A stretch of 30,724 nucleotides of DNA from a virus, in the IMG/VR virus record IMGVR_UViG_3300047461_000024, positions 1 to 30,724 of that record. One strand, written 5' to 3'. The notes beneath the pieces were generated by a model that had not been told where the DNA came from, made no database searches, and saw only the letters and a list, made by a program, of their open reading frames with translations. Position 1 is the first letter of the stretch, and each line of letters starts with the position of its first letter. Positions 1 to 10,044 of this stretch are shown one piece after another. Position numbers and translations under genes: made by a program.

Positions 1-1177
1 CCAACTCCATTAGGGTATCTTCGTCATATCCACCCTTGAGTCCACCAGCTTCTGGAACATATAGAGTACCATTCAGCATCTTTACTACAGCATAACCAGT
101 CTCGTCAGAGCCTCTACCAGAGGGGTCAATAGACATTACTGATCCAGTGTACGGAATCATATCACCTACAACCTTCATAGGTCTATAGTAACGATCTCCA
201 CGGAGTCCCACATTAGGTAGGGCATCCCATTCTAAGTCTGGGGTCTTAGCCCACACTAGTTTCTCTGGAGCTACATCTGGGTCAACAGATTGTACTATAA
301 GGTTACCTAGTTTGAGGGGGAATCTATCCACATCAGACAGGCTAGGGTTAAGCATGAACTGTAGTGCATATCCTACCGAACCGTAGGACACTTTACGCTC
401 ATTTAAATCAAAGTCGGTAAATCTAGACGGCTCAGCTGACTCACCTTCGTTCTCATCAGAAACACATAGTTCTGACAAGGTATTGTTGTAAGTCAGCTCA
501 GACTTCTTTAAGGACACTTTCTCAGATGTCCATACCTTTGGGCTATACCCTCTAGAAGCTAGTTTCGTGTACACTGAGTCCTCACACTGCGGTGTACCTA
601 GAAAAAGGATCTTAGAGCTTTCTAGGGGCTTTAAAATAGCATCAAATTCTTTTATTTGTTCCGAGAGCTTGTCTCGCATTTGTTGCGTGGCGGAGTTAGT
701 TGGGACTTCAATATCGTCTGCAATGATGATGTCAGCACGGCTACCTGTAAGTTGGGAGGTAACCCCCAGAGACTTAACCGAAGGTGCATGAGACGCAGGT
801 GCAGGTCCAACATCAAAACTAACTTTTGAAAATCTTTGATCAGTTTTAGGTTTAAGATGCTTGAGAAGAGGGATTTCATGAAGAAGTCTAAGAGTGAAAG
901 TAGAGAAGTCATCGGCACGAGTTTTAGATGCAGACACAACTAAGATGTTCTTAGCAGGGTCTAGTAGTAGTTGGTGAACAACGAAGGCAGAACAGATCCA
1001 AGACTTACCTACACCACGGAATCCTTGTATAACAGCCCTCTTAGGACCATGCTGCATAAAGTCTGCAATGTCATACTGTATAGGAGTAGGATCTCGTTTT
1101 ATCTGCTCAAGAGAGTGCCAGATAAAGTACAGGAAGTTTCTAAAGTCCTTGAGCTTTTCTGGTATCTCCGTCTTCAT
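1..1177 (-). CDS. terL: Terminase large subunit (gp19-like), 3'-truncated by window edge
   Basis: This is the ATPase-nuclease motor that packages phage DNA into the prohead. The frame is open from an ATG at 1177 to base 1, giving 392 codons; the C-terminal part lies outside the window. Residues 52-60 read GFRGVGKSW, the Walker A loop (K58), nearly identical to T7 gp19. Residues 149-157 read DIIIADDIE, the Walker B and catalytic acid, followed by NSATQ as in T7. The adenine/coupling region ends in FLGTP. Near the cut end IDPSGRGSDETGYAV matches the first acidic motif of the RNase H-like nuclease. The start lies inside the small terminase gene (38-base overlap), and an in-frame stop lies seven codons upstream, so ATG 1177 or TTG 1180 are the only plausible starts. 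No clear Shine-Dalgarno site is seen, so coupling to terS translation is likely. Confidence 0.96.
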   Translation of the reverse strand, partial: MKTEIPEKLKDFRNFLYFIWHSLEQIKRDPTPIQYDIADFMQHGPKRAVIQGFRGVGKSWICSAFVVHQLLLDPAKNILVVSASKTRADDFSTFTLRLLHEIPLLKHLKPKTDQRFSKVSFDVGPAPASHAPSVKSLGVTSQLTGSRADIIIADDIEVPTNSATQQMRDKLSEQIKEFDAILKPLESSKILFLGTPQCEDSVYTKLASRGYSPKVWTSEKVSLKKSELTYNNTLSELCVSDENEGESAEPSRFTDFDLNERKVSYGSVGYALQFMLNPSLSDVDRFPLKLGNLIVQSVDPDVAPEKLVWAKTPDLEWDALPNVGLRGDRYYRPMKVVGDMIPYTGSVMSIDPSGRGSDETGYAVVKMLNGTLYVPEAGGLKGGYDEDTLMEL

Positions 1178-1373
1178 CAAATGGTAGTAAGTGTACTAAC
1201 TCCTTCAACGGTGTCTCTTCGTTGACCGCTGTCGTGATCTGATTATCTTTAAGTAGTTGCCTAGCAACATTCAGCACAGCTGGTGACGCTTCTCCAGATT
1301 TAATAGTTGCTATCAACTCTTGGATAGTAAGCGAAGCTAGTTCTTCTAGCAGTTCTTTATTTTGATTTGCCAT
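1140..1373 (-). CDS. terS: Terminase small subunit (gp18-like)
   Basis: This 77-residue protein is the DNA-recognition subunit of the packaging terminase. The central segment ASPAVLNVARQLLKDN (residues 29-44) is the conserved core of T7-type small terminases (T7 gp18 has a very similar LNVARQFLKDN stretch). The N-terminal third is predicted helical (LLEELASLTIQELIATI), as expected for the oligomerising region. The C-terminus is acidic then polar. Length is close to T7 gp18 (about 89). The gene begins 17 bases before the holin stop and ends 38 bases inside terL, so the three genes form one overlapping lysis-packaging cassette. There is no room between terS and terL for the T7 Rz-like gene 18.5. 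Confidence 0.9.
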   Translation of the reverse strand: MANQNKELLEELASLTIQELIATIKSGEASPAVLNVARQLLKDNQITTAVNEETPLKELVHLLPFDEDGDTRKAQGL

Positions 1374-1521
1374 CTTTTAGTTCTTTGTATATCTTGATAC
1401 CAAGGTAAAACAAAGTAGTCAAGCCCACAAGGATTGCTACTGATGTATTTACACCATCTAAGGTAAGTGTGCCAAGTAAACCAGTAACTGCGATTGCAGG
1501 GGTTAAGTGCGGACTATTCAT
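1357..1521 (-). CDS. Small holin (gp17.5-like, class II type), 54 aa
   Basis: This short gene sits between the gp16 homologue and terS. The translation starts MNSPHLTPAIAVTG and ends YKELKDGKSK. It has two hydrophobic stretches, about residues 8-21 (PAIAVTGLLGTLTL) and 27-42 (SVAILVGLTTLFYLGI), followed by a short basic tail. That two-segment, charged-tail pattern and the position directly upstream of the small terminase match T7 gene 17.5, the holin that permeabilises the inner membrane at lysis. The ATG overlaps the gp16 stop by 8 bases (ATGAATAG), and the gene's own TAA lies 17 bases inside terS. Sequence identity to a named holin cannot be tested here; the call rests on size, topology and synteny. 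Confidence 0.8.
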   Translation of the reverse strand: MNSPHLTPAIAVTGLLGTLTLDGVNTSVAILVGLTTLFYLGIKIYKELKDGKSK

Positions 1522-4500
1522 TTAAGTTTAGTAGGTTAGTTATTACATCCTCAGAAGCTCCAGCTTTACCTGCAACACTCGCTTGACGAATCTGCATATA
1601 CTTAGCCTTAACATCTGGGAACTCTTCTAGCATCTGAGCAAAAGCTACTCTACGATATCTAGATATTATTTTATTTAAAATCTGTATTCTAGGACTCTTG
1701 ACACCACCCTCAGAGATTGTTGATAACTTCTGATAACGCTTATCTTTGATTACCTTCTCTAGAGATTGTCTAAGTGTTTTACCTCTTAGTTTAAGTTCAC
1801 CAAGCATCTCAAGTTGTCTATCATAAGCTGATTGATTCTTATCGTTCTTATACTCGGTCATATCAATCAATCTATGAAGCTTAGTCTTAGGATTAGTAAA
1901 GCCGTGTTCTAGTCGTGCTAGTTCTTCAAACACTGCATCTCCCTTACGAGTAGATACTCTAGAAGGATTGAACGGTCCTACGATAGGATAGTTCTCTGCA
2001 ATGATAGGTTCACCTAGAATGTTACGCTTAGGATCTAAGATATCATTACCGTTAGGTAACTTCTTGAGGATCGCATCACCAAGGTTACGAACTTCTCTAG
2101 TAGTAGTATCACCACCAAGAGACTGACCTTGGTATAAAATGTTTGGTACGAATCCACCAGCAAGGTTAGTGAACAGCTTCTCCATCTTTCTATCTGGATC
2201 TGATAACGCATCAGAGATCAACTGAAGACCTGCTAGGTATGACTTATCAGTAATATTACGAGTCATTGAGATCGTAGCCGCTGCGAACACTTGTTCTCCA
2301 ACTGTTGAGTTGATCTCACCAGCTTCATCAAACTGATCTACTATGTCAGCCAATACACCAAAATGAGTACCGAAAGGATCAAGTCCAGAATAACTAAAAT
2401 ACTTATCACCCACTCGGAATGAATACCTCTGCCAGCCAGTTTGCTCAAGTGTTTTAAGCTGTGCAGGATCTTTTGGACCACCAGAAGTAATAAACTCACG
2501 ATTAGATAGAATCATATAGAGGAGTGTCGCATTCATCATGGACGCTGTTGCTAATTTACCAGCAGCTCTAGCTTTCTCTATAGGATTACGACTGTTAAGT
2601 TCTTGACGAAGTTTACGCTGAGTATCCTTGATCATAGGCATATCTGGCATATTAGCAAGAACTTGACGAGATGCTTCTGGTGCAGCAAAGAATGCACGAT
2701 CAAATGAGAACTTTAAAAGATTGATAGGAGTTCTAACGAATGGGAAGATAAACTTCATGAAAGGTACAGTCTTGACGACTGCACCAGCCAACTCAGCAGC
2801 TTTACCTGCATCATTTGTGAATGTACCGTAGCGAGCAAACTCTAAACTACGAGCGGACATGTTATCAATTTCGTTTAGGTTTTCAAAACCAAGACCTCCG
2901 TCTTCGTATTTCTTTAGAGCGTCACCACGGATCGCTGTTTCTTGATCAATTATTTCTTGGATTTTAGCTGCTCTTTCAGACGGTAGTAAACGCTTACCAC
3001 CTGCTGCCAAAGCATCTTCATCCATTTTTTGAACTGCTTGATTTGCATATTTAATTACTCCTGTATTTGAAAAGGCACGCTCACCTTGTACCATAACAGT
3101 GTCCATACCTTTTGCTACATATTCAGCAAGGTCGTCTGGATTCTTGATACCTAGTTTCATACCTTTAAGGGTTAGTTCTAGTTTTGCATTCTGACGGAAT
3201 AGAGATTGTTTGAACACCTCATCCATAGATAGCAATAGTTTAGTTGGAATGTTTACAACATTATCACCAAACCAGTTAAAGGCTTGACGCATAGTTTGCT
3301 CTGGAGCTGCGTCTGCAAAGTAAGTTGGACGCTCTGTCTTAGCTGTATTCTCAAGTGGAGACCGTCCTACATCTAGTAGTTGTTCATCTAACTTGTAAGC
3401 TTTCAAGAAGAAGTTCATACCTTCTCTGAAAGATTCTAGTGTAGCAAACTCTTTCATGACATGACGAGTGATAGCTTTGTCTACGAACACACCACCAACA
3501 GCTGCTTCTACTTGTAGTAAAGTCTGTGCTACCATATTACCTACAGCATTCTTTACGAAAGTACGAGGACCAGATAACAATGAATTGATATACCAGTTCT
3601 GTGCCTTCTCAATGAAACCGTTTGGATCTACTTTACGAGCTTGTTTAGTAAGCCCAAGCATATTTTGTATAGCATTCTTTGGATCACCATCACCAGCTAA
3701 TAAGATTCTGTTAACAATCTCATTAAAGTTTTGTTTACCCATGTTATTTGCCATGTATTCATTAACAATCTCTTGGTTTCTGATCTCTATCTCATTTAAA
3801 GTAATCTTACTGCGTTTGAATTGTGTAGATTGTAGACCTTGTCCAAATCCTCTACGAAGATTAGAACCAGCTGCGGAGATACTCATTAGTTTCTTGATCT
3901 CACCTATAAGCTGTGCTTTGTCTATGTCTGTTACACTTGGACCTTTCTTAGAAATATCATCTGCTAACTTGAACACTGTATCAGCTTGACCTAATGCTAA
4001 AGATTCTACTGCGTACATACGAGATGCGATTCTACGAAGTTCGTTAGCATCTTTCGTAGCAGCGTTTACTTCAGACATAATGAAATCTTTATCTGTTCCA
4101 GTAAGTTCTGAGAATCTATTTACAGCTTGTGCAATACCTCCAGCTTCTAAAGATTCTGGGCTTAGTTTTGGATTTGCGGATAACTCAGCTTCTACAACTG
4201 ATTCAGTTTTAGCAATCAACTCACCAAGGTCATTAGCTGTTTCTACTTGTCCTAGTGATTTAGAAACACCTTTTACAGCGGCTTCCCCACCTCGTTTCAA
4301 ACCACCAAGATCTACCTTTGCTTCGTTGAATGCTTCACTTACAACTGCACTTCGTTTTTGTTCGTGTATTTGTCGGAAAGCTTTTGAGCTTCGTGTTGGG
4401 AACATTCTACGAACATTCTCTGGTGCATAGTCCACAGCACGGAAGCGTCTCTTATCTTTACTAACTAAGTCTGAGTATGCTGTTACAACATCTTCTAACG

Positions 4501-7500
4501 CTGTACCTTTAGCATCAAAACCTAGTAATTCTTTAAGATAAGATATAATCTCATCAAATAGATTCTTACCACCTTCACCCTCAATACCTTTGAGATAGTT
4601 TTGGAAGTTAGGGCTAGACATAGCTTCAGCGATAAACTCATCTACATTAGATAATCCATACCATTCTGAGATGGAATCACTGTTTGATTTTGCGTAATCA
4701 TCAATGTCATTAAGAGCATTACGGATATTCTTAAATTGATCTGGTGCATTGTCTACAGCTTTTAGATAAGTTCTAAGAAGTTTACGAAGTGGTTCTGATT
4801 GGTTAGCATCATCAGCATAAGCTGCAACTGTTGATAGATAGTCTTCACCTTTTAAGTTTCTATTTACTGCTGAGATCTCTACAGGAATCTTTGTTACAAC
4901 ACCAGCGTGAATTGTTTCGTGTAGTAATGTTCCTTCAGAGAACACAGTGTCCGCATCTATCTCACCTTCAAATACACCTTTACGATTAGTGTACATACCG
5001 ATTGATCCTCGTCCTGTAGTTACATCAAATGGATTATAGTCACCAGCAGCACCGTTACCAAAGCGAGCTTCAATATCAGTACGCATAAACTCTGTATCAC
5101 CTTCATGTAGTTTTAGTAATGCTTTAGAAAGTTTACGGACTTCTGGTGTAGAGCCATTGGTTGCTAAACGATTCAACGCAAACTCTGTAGTTACAGACTT
5201 ACCAGTAACTGTTTCTATAACTTCATCCTTATCAGCTCTAGCTTCTTTCGCCATAGCTTTTACAATGTTATATGTTTCAGCTTCGTTAAGTCCTAACGCT
5301 GTGCGTAGCTCTGGATCTTTAATATTAGAACCGTATGAGTTTTTAGCGGAGCTTTTCTGACCCCAAAGAGATACACCTTTGGTTACTGAGTCTTTCATCT
5401 CTTGGTTAATGTCAATTACATGAGCATCTTGTTGTACTTTACCTTTACCTGCGTTTAGTATGACATCGTATCTCTTAGCTAACCTACCGTTGTTAAGGGC
5501 TTCTGCAAACATAGCAGCTTCATCATCAAGATTATCATCACCCCATCCTATATAATCATTAAACTCTTTAACCTGCTCATCATCGTATACATCAATTTCT
5601 CTTCGTAATTGTTTATCATACAAACCAAAACCGCTTTCTTGTAGAGTGTCCATAAAATTTACAAGTGGCATCTCATTGTTCCCATCAAATCGTATGCTAC
5701 CGTCATCCAGTAATTCTGCCGAACCAAAACTATGGATATATTCTGCATTTAATTCTACCTTTTCAAACTGTCTACTAAATTCAAGTTGTTCAGTTCTTGT
5801 TTGTGACCCAAAGCTTTTAGCAAATCTATCTAGAGCAGCTGGCATCTTCTGGTCATATTGTTGAATAAACGGAGAAGCGTTAACTTTAACTGAGTAATCC
5901 TCTTGTGACCAACCTTCTGGTTTTTTAAGTAAGTCGTCTCCAGCTTCTTTTCCAAACATCTCTTTCAATTCTTTGTCGTTTTTCACAACAACAGTTTGGG
6001 TGCTATCGTCTCTAGTTACATCAAACGATCTACTACCATCTTCATTAATAGCATTTAACTTAATGAAATCTAAATCAGCGTCATATAAACCTGCGACATC
6101 TACGCCTTTAGGAAACGACACTGAATCGTAACCTTCTCTAGATGCAAGTTGTAAGATTTGACGGATACCAGAACTGATGTAACTATCTTCTAATGGTACT
6201 CTACCAGTAAAATCTTTTTGTTCTCTTCTCTTTTTCTTAACAGCTTGAATGAAATCAGATTGTAATTCTTCTATTTGTAGAACAGTTTTATTTCCTAGTT
6301 TGCGATCTGTAGTACGGAAATGCATTACATTAGTTCTACCTTTATCACTTGCTACTTTCTCGTAGTGAGAGTTATATTCTCCTAAATCATCTCTAGCTAA
6401 CACGAAGTCATCCACAGGTGCTTCCACCGTAAACTCACGATAGTTCTTACCTTCTGGAGATTCTGGTCTAGGTTGTCTAAACTGAGAATAGGTGTCTTTC
6501 GGTGGTTGCTCTACAAGTGTAGTCTCCAACTGTTTGTTTTCTATCATCTTCTTAACCTGTTCAGTCTGTACTCTACCTTTAGCATCTTTAGGTAACAGGT
6601 CATAACTTAGATTCATCCACTTTAATTCTTCTGCTGTACCACGCTCACCATACTTAGTTAGAAGCTCAGTAACCTTTTCTGGACGCATTGCAGCAGGAGC
6701 TTTATCAATAGCTCGTAACGCAGGGCTATACACATTGTATGTATCTACTTCACCAAAAGTTTTTATTTGATTAAACGCTGATTCATTCTTACGGAGAAAT
6801 TCACCACCTACATTTATATTCACAGCATATCGTTTTCCATCAATTTCAATATTGTTTGGATCGTATACTGTCTCCTCTGGTAACTCAATACCATATTTTT
6901 CTTTTAACTTTTTAACTACATCCACTGACAGATTACCATTAGTACGGTTGACCTTCATCGCTTTCAACCCTGCAATCAATCCTGTAGCTACACCAGTAAG
7001 TCCAAGACCTTCTAGAGAGTTCTTGAATCTTCCTTCTATTACTCCTTCATCTTCTGTAGATTCTAAGAAATCTGTAATAGGGTTACGAAGTGTGGGGAAA
7101 GTATTGATAAGGTTAGATAGTCTTGCTTCTTGTTCCTCAAACGCTACGAAGTCAGTAGCTGATTCCGCAGCTAGAACACCTTTCCAGTTAAGAACATCTT
7201 TACCTTTCTTGTTTACGGTAGTGAATTGTTTACCAAAGCGTCCAATCTTAGAAGCAGCTTTAGCACCTTTAGCAATAGCTCCAAATGGTACAAGGAATTG
7301 TGTTACACCTTCAGCTAAACTACCTGCAATTGTTTCGGACTGTCCTAAGAAACGGTTATCGTAGTCTGGTAGTGTGTCACCTAGAGCAAAGTCAGCTAAG
7401 TTATATACACTTTTAACTGCTCCTTCTACACCTCTAAAAGGTGCTGCCATTAAATCTTTTAATTGATTTGGGTTCTTAGAAGGGTCTTGATCATCTAAGA

Positions 7501-7528
7501 GTAGATCTGGTTTGAATCCTAATGCCAT
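1514..7528 (-). CDS. Internal virion protein D (gp16-like), giant, with HEXXH metallopeptidase-like site
   Basis: At 2004 residues this is far longer than T7 gp16 (about 1318), the ejected core protein that forms the genome-translocation channel. Position after gp14 and gp15 homologues and before the holin supports the assignment. No lytic transglycosylase motif of the T7 type is apparent in the N-terminal part. Instead I see: a hydrophobic N-terminal stretch (about 70-95); around 403-425 the string HFRTTDRKLGNKTVLQ followed by IEELQSDF, resembling a module that recurs in large polyvalent phage proteins; HETIH at 870-874, an HEXXH zinc site; EFIAE at 964-968 downstream, a plausible third ligand; and LLSGPRT near 1317-1323, a motif I associate with the same polyvalent proteins. 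The C-terminal 700 residues are probably the channel-forming part. The ATG follows the gp15 stop by five bases. Confidence 0.88.
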   Translation of the reverse strand: MALGFKPDLLLDDQDPSKNPNQLKDLMAAPFRGVEGAVKSVYNLADFALGDTLPDYDNRFLGQSETIAGSLAEGVTQFLVPFGAIAKGAKAASKIGRFGKQFTTVNKKGKDVLNWKGVLAAESATDFVAFEEQEARLSNLINTFPTLRNPITDFLESTEDEGVIEGRFKNSLEGLGLTGVATGLIAGLKAMKVNRTNGNLSVDVVKKLKEKYGIELPEETVYDPNNIEIDGKRYAVNINVGGEFLRKNESAFNQIKTFGEVDTYNVYSPALRAIDKAPAAMRPEKVTELLTKYGERGTAEELKWMNLSYDLLPKDAKGRVQTEQVKKMIENKQLETTLVEQPPKDTYSQFRQPRPESPEGKNYREFTVEAPVDDFVLARDDLGEYNSHYEKVASDKGRTNVMHFRTTDRKLGNKTVLQIEELQSDFIQAVKKKRREQKDFTGRVPLEDSYISSGIRQILQLASREGYDSVSFPKGVDVAGLYDADLDFIKLNAINEDGSRSFDVTRDDSTQTVVVKNDKELKEMFGKEAGDDLLKKPEGWSQEDYSVKVNASPFIQQYDQKMPAALDRFAKSFGSQTRTEQLEFSRQFEKVELNAEYIHSFGSAELLDDGSIRFDGNNEMPLVNFMDTLQESGFGLYDKQLRREIDVYDDEQVKEFNDYIGWGDDNLDDEAAMFAEALNNGRLAKRYDVILNAGKGKVQQDAHVIDINQEMKDSVTKGVSLWGQKSSAKNSYGSNIKDPELRTALGLNEAETYNIVKAMAKEARADKDEVIETVTGKSVTTEFALNRLATNGSTPEVRKLSKALLKLHEGDTEFMRTDIEARFGNGAAGDYNPFDVTTGRGSIGMYTNRKGVFEGEIDADTVFSEGTLLHETIHAGVVTKIPVEISAVNRNLKGEDYLSTVAAYADDANQSEPLRKLLRTYLKAVDNAPDQFKNIRNALNDIDDYAKSNSDSISEWYGLSNVDEFIAEAMSSPNFQNYLKGIEGEGGKNLFDEIISYLKELLGFDAKGTALEDVVTAYSDLVSKDKRRFRAVDYAPENVRRMFPTRSSKAFRQIHEQKRSAVVSEAFNEAKVDLGGLKRGGEAAVKGVSKSLGQVETANDLGELIAKTESVVEAELSANPKLSPESLEAGGIAQAVNRFSELTGTDKDFIMSEVNAATKDANELRRIASRMYAVESLALGQADTVFKLADDISKKGPSVTDIDKAQLIGEIKKLMSISAAGSNLRRGFGQGLQSTQFKRSKITLNEIEIRNQEIVNEYMANNMGKQNFNEIVNRILLAGDGDPKNAIQNMLGLTKQARKVDPNGFIEKAQNWYINSLLSGPRTFVKNAVGNMVAQTLLQVEAAVGGVFVDKAITRHVMKEFATLESFREGMNFFLKAYKLDEQLLDVGRSPLENTAKTERPTYFADAAPEQTMRQAFNWFGDNVVNIPTKLLLSMDEVFKQSLFRQNAKLELTLKGMKLGIKNPDDLAEYVAKGMDTVMVQGERAFSNTGVIKYANQAVQKMDEDALAAGGKRLLPSERAAKIQEIIDQETAIRGDALKKYEDGGLGFENLNEIDNMSARSLEFARYGTFTNDAGKAAELAGAVVKTVPFMKFIFPFVRTPINLLKFSFDRAFFAAPEASRQVLANMPDMPMIKDTQRKLRQELNSRNPIEKARAAGKLATASMMNATLLYMILSNREFITSGGPKDPAQLKTLEQTGWQRYSFRVGDKYFSYSGLDPFGTHFGVLADIVDQFDEAGEINSTVGEQVFAAATISMTRNITDKSYLAGLQLISDALSDPDRKMEKLFTNLAGGFVPNILYQGQSLGGDTTTREVRNLGDAILKKLPNGNDILDPKRNILGEPIIAENYPIVGPFNPSRVSTRKGDAVFEELARLEHGFTNPKTKLHRLIDMTEYKNDKNQSAYDRQLEMLGELKLRGKTLRQSLEKVIKDKRYQKLSTISEGGVKSPRIQILNKIISRYRRVAFAQMLEEFPDVKAKYMQIRQASVAGKAGASEDVITNLLNLNE

Positions 7529-7533
7529 AATTT

Positions 7534-10044
7534 TTAATATTTAAATACTCGTTTTAATACTTGGGAATGTGCTATTGCTTGTGCTTTTAAAAATCTTTGT
7601 CTCAATACACTATTGTTTGGATCTAAGTTCAGTACAACCATGTACGCTGTGATCTCTTCCTCGTAGTCTTGTGACTCTTGAATCATATCATAAGATATAA
7701 TAGGATTCCGTGTAAAGTCTAAGTTCTCTACATTGATAGGTACTTTACCTTCTAGTTTACCGTCTCGTATTTCTTCTATAGTAACGATAGGTTTATCATT
7801 GTCTAAAGATCTTTGTGTAGCTAGAACAGAAAAGTATTTTCTTCTACGGTGAGATTGTAGAGCTTTGTCTCGGAAACCAAACTCAGAAGCTGGTTCTTTA
7901 GTCGCTTCATCTCGTAGTTTACCTAGATCTTCTTTTTGAGACTTTCTAATTAATTGATTACGATTGTTTTTACGATCTGCATAGCCAGCATCACCAGCTC
8001 CAGCAGGAAACTGTGAAGTACCAGCTTCTCCTTCTGGATGGTACATAACATCACCTACTGTTACAGAATCACTGTAGGGATCTTTGTACATAGTTTGTTT
8101 CTTAGGATCACCAAACTTTTCTTGAATCTCTGGAGTAATCTCTGCTTCTTCTCGTTCTTGTTGTGATTGAATCCTAGCGTTAAGAATATCTTCAGATGGG
8201 TTCTCAAACTTTTCGTCTATAAACTGTGCCATAGATTCATCTAAATAATTACGAGCAGCTATCTCTCTGTTTTGTATAACCGCAGCCATGTTACCAGATG
8301 ATCTTTCTGCCTCTGTGAGAGGAGCGTTTAGAATGTTATCTACACCTTCTCGTAACTCAGCTACGAATGGTTTAGTCATGTCTAAAGCTTGTGAGTTAGA
8401 GTACACGGACATCCCAGTTAACTCATCGTTAGCGGTTAACTGTCTAACTAAAGCTTGACTAACACTATTGTTAGTAGCAGATAAACCAACACTGTTATAG
8501 AACTTACCTGTTTGTCTAGTGGTTATGAAAGTGTCAGAATCTTGTCGTTGTTGCTCTGCGATAGCTCTTGACTGTTTATATACAGCTAGAGTAGCTTGAT
8601 CTTTCTTTTGCTCACCATCTAATGTAGGATCATTATATATTCTTTTTAATTCTACTTCTAACTCTTGTGTTAAACTAGATACCTTACTAGTAATTTCCGT
8701 ATCTTCTAAACCATACAAGTTAACACCTTCAATACTCTCTCCATAAGCTGTCGTTAACTCTGCTTCAATTTTATCTAAACCAGCTTTACTGTAAAAGTCA
8801 CCTTCCGCATCTTGTAGAGCTGTGATATCTTGGCTTAACCCAGATATAATCTTCGCTCTAGTTGTAGCATCTGGGTTGTTGTTTACATATTGATCTCTAA
8901 TTGTAATATATAAATCTTCATTTGTTTTTACCTTAGATAAATCTACGGTAACAGTTTCATCTGAATCTAGCAACGGTAACTCTACTTCTCCTAACGACTG
9001 ACCTTGTCTAAGAGATTCACTAGAACTTAATATAATTTGTGCTAAATCTTTTTTAGTGTTGTTTATGTCCGCCTCTTCTCGTTGTCGGTTTGTTTCTTCT
9101 TGTGCCTCTAATACATCATTAAGATCGTTAAGTAAACTATCACCTAATTCAGAACCACTACCAATAGTTAAGAACCCTTCATCTTTTTCTAACTTCTCTA
9201 CAAATGCACTAGCAGTTGCAATATCTAACTCAGCTGCTTTTGAAACGATATCTTTAAGCATCTCTGTTTGTTCTGGTACTGTCTTATTATTTGTACCTAA
9301 CTGAAACTGTTGAGTAAAGTCATCTAAGTTTTCATTACCTATAGCAGCGATAAGATTGGTTTTAGTATTGTGATCTACTTCTCCTTGGAAGTATTCGTCT
9401 TGTCTCGTATTAATTACTAACTCTTCTTGAGCTTCAAACTTCAATCTAGATTCATTAAACGCTCTAAGTGCATATCCAGATAAATTATTATCTTGTATCA
9501 GTTGATCAGCAATGGTGTTCATCTGATCTCTAACTGGTATATAATCACCATTCTCGTCTCGCTTAGAAGCGTAATCCTCTATGTTTTCTCTTAGATCCGC
9601 TTGATACTGTTGAGCTAAACGATCACCAACGACACGACTAGCACGAATATAGTTATTAGGATTCTCTGAGAACTTGATTAGTTTCTTTCTTTCAGCTTGA
9701 TCTAGCTTACCAGAGAACTCATCAAACTGTTCTTTAACTGGATCTATGTCACCTTTTTGAATAGCTTGTAAGATCTCTGTCGGTGTGGACGCTGCTAGAT
9801 CCTTAAACTCTTCTTGTCGTTGTTGCTCTATGTTACCTAATCCTCTAGCAATAGGTCCAGCATACTTACCTAGAGCGTTTGATAACTGACTAGCTGTATT
9901 AGATTGGGTGTATCTAGGAGCTGCTACAGTATATCTACCAGCTTGTACACTAGGAGCGTTGAACACTTGATCATCAAGATTGAGTTCTACTTGCTCTCGT
10001 TTGTCAGAGAGTCCTAGTAATGATTTTAAAGTTTGTTTAGCCAT
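7534..10044 (-). CDS. Internal virion protein C (gp15-like)
   Basis: This 836-residue protein is a component of the internal core that is ejected into the host and, with gp14 and gp16, forms the trans-envelope channel. The assignment rests mainly on position and size (T7 gp15 is 747), between a clear gp14-like gene and the giant gp16-like gene. The composition is hydrophilic, with long helical, Gln/Glu-rich segments and no signal peptide or membrane helix. The N-terminus (MAKQTLKSLLGLS) followed by a Pro/Tyr segment (VAAPRYTQSN) is like other marine podovirus gp15 proteins as far as I recall. Translation is probably coupled: the ATG at 10044 overlaps the gp14 TAA in a TAATG junction. Confidence 0.82.
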   Translation of the reverse strand: MAKQTLKSLLGLSDKREQVELNLDDQVFNAPSVQAGRYTVAAPRYTQSNTASQLSNALGKYAGPIARGLGNIEQQRQEEFKDLAASTPTEILQAIQKGDIDPVKEQFDEFSGKLDQAERKKLIKFSENPNNYIRASRVVGDRLAQQYQADLRENIEDYASKRDENGDYIPVRDQMNTIADQLIQDNNLSGYALRAFNESRLKFEAQEELVINTRQDEYFQGEVDHNTKTNLIAAIGNENLDDFTQQFQLGTNNKTVPEQTEMLKDIVSKAAELDIATASAFVEKLEKDEGFLTIGSGSELGDSLLNDLNDVLEAQEETNRQREEADINNTKKDLAQIILSSSESLRQGQSLGEVELPLLDSDETVTVDLSKVKTNEDLYITIRDQYVNNNPDATTRAKIISGLSQDITALQDAEGDFYSKAGLDKIEAELTTAYGESIEGVNLYGLEDTEITSKVSSLTQELEVELKRIYNDPTLDGEQKKDQATLAVYKQSRAIAEQQRQDSDTFITTRQTGKFYNSVGLSATNNSVSQALVRQLTANDELTGMSVYSNSQALDMTKPFVAELREGVDNILNAPLTEAERSSGNMAAVIQNREIAARNYLDESMAQFIDEKFENPSEDILNARIQSQQEREEAEITPEIQEKFGDPKKQTMYKDPYSDSVTVGDVMYHPEGEAGTSQFPAGAGDAGYADRKNNRNQLIRKSQKEDLGKLRDEATKEPASEFGFRDKALQSHRRRKYFSVLATQRSLDNDKPIVTIEEIRDGKLEGKVPINVENLDFTRNPIISYDMIQESQDYEEEITAYMVVLNLDPNNSVLRQRFLKAQAIAHSQVLKRVFKY

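Noticed and set aside
652-939. 95-codon minus-strand frame inside the large terminase
   Set aside because: It runs in another frame over the terminase Walker B region; the terminase frame is unambiguous.
3468-3989. 173-codon open frame on the plus strand
   Set aside because: Antisense to the gp16-like gene; hydrophobic, low-information translation typical of a shadow frame.
6852-7364. 170-codon open frame on the plus strand
   Set aside because: It lies wholly antisense to the gp16-like gene, has no start signal or recognisable motif, and its composition mirrors the gene opposite.
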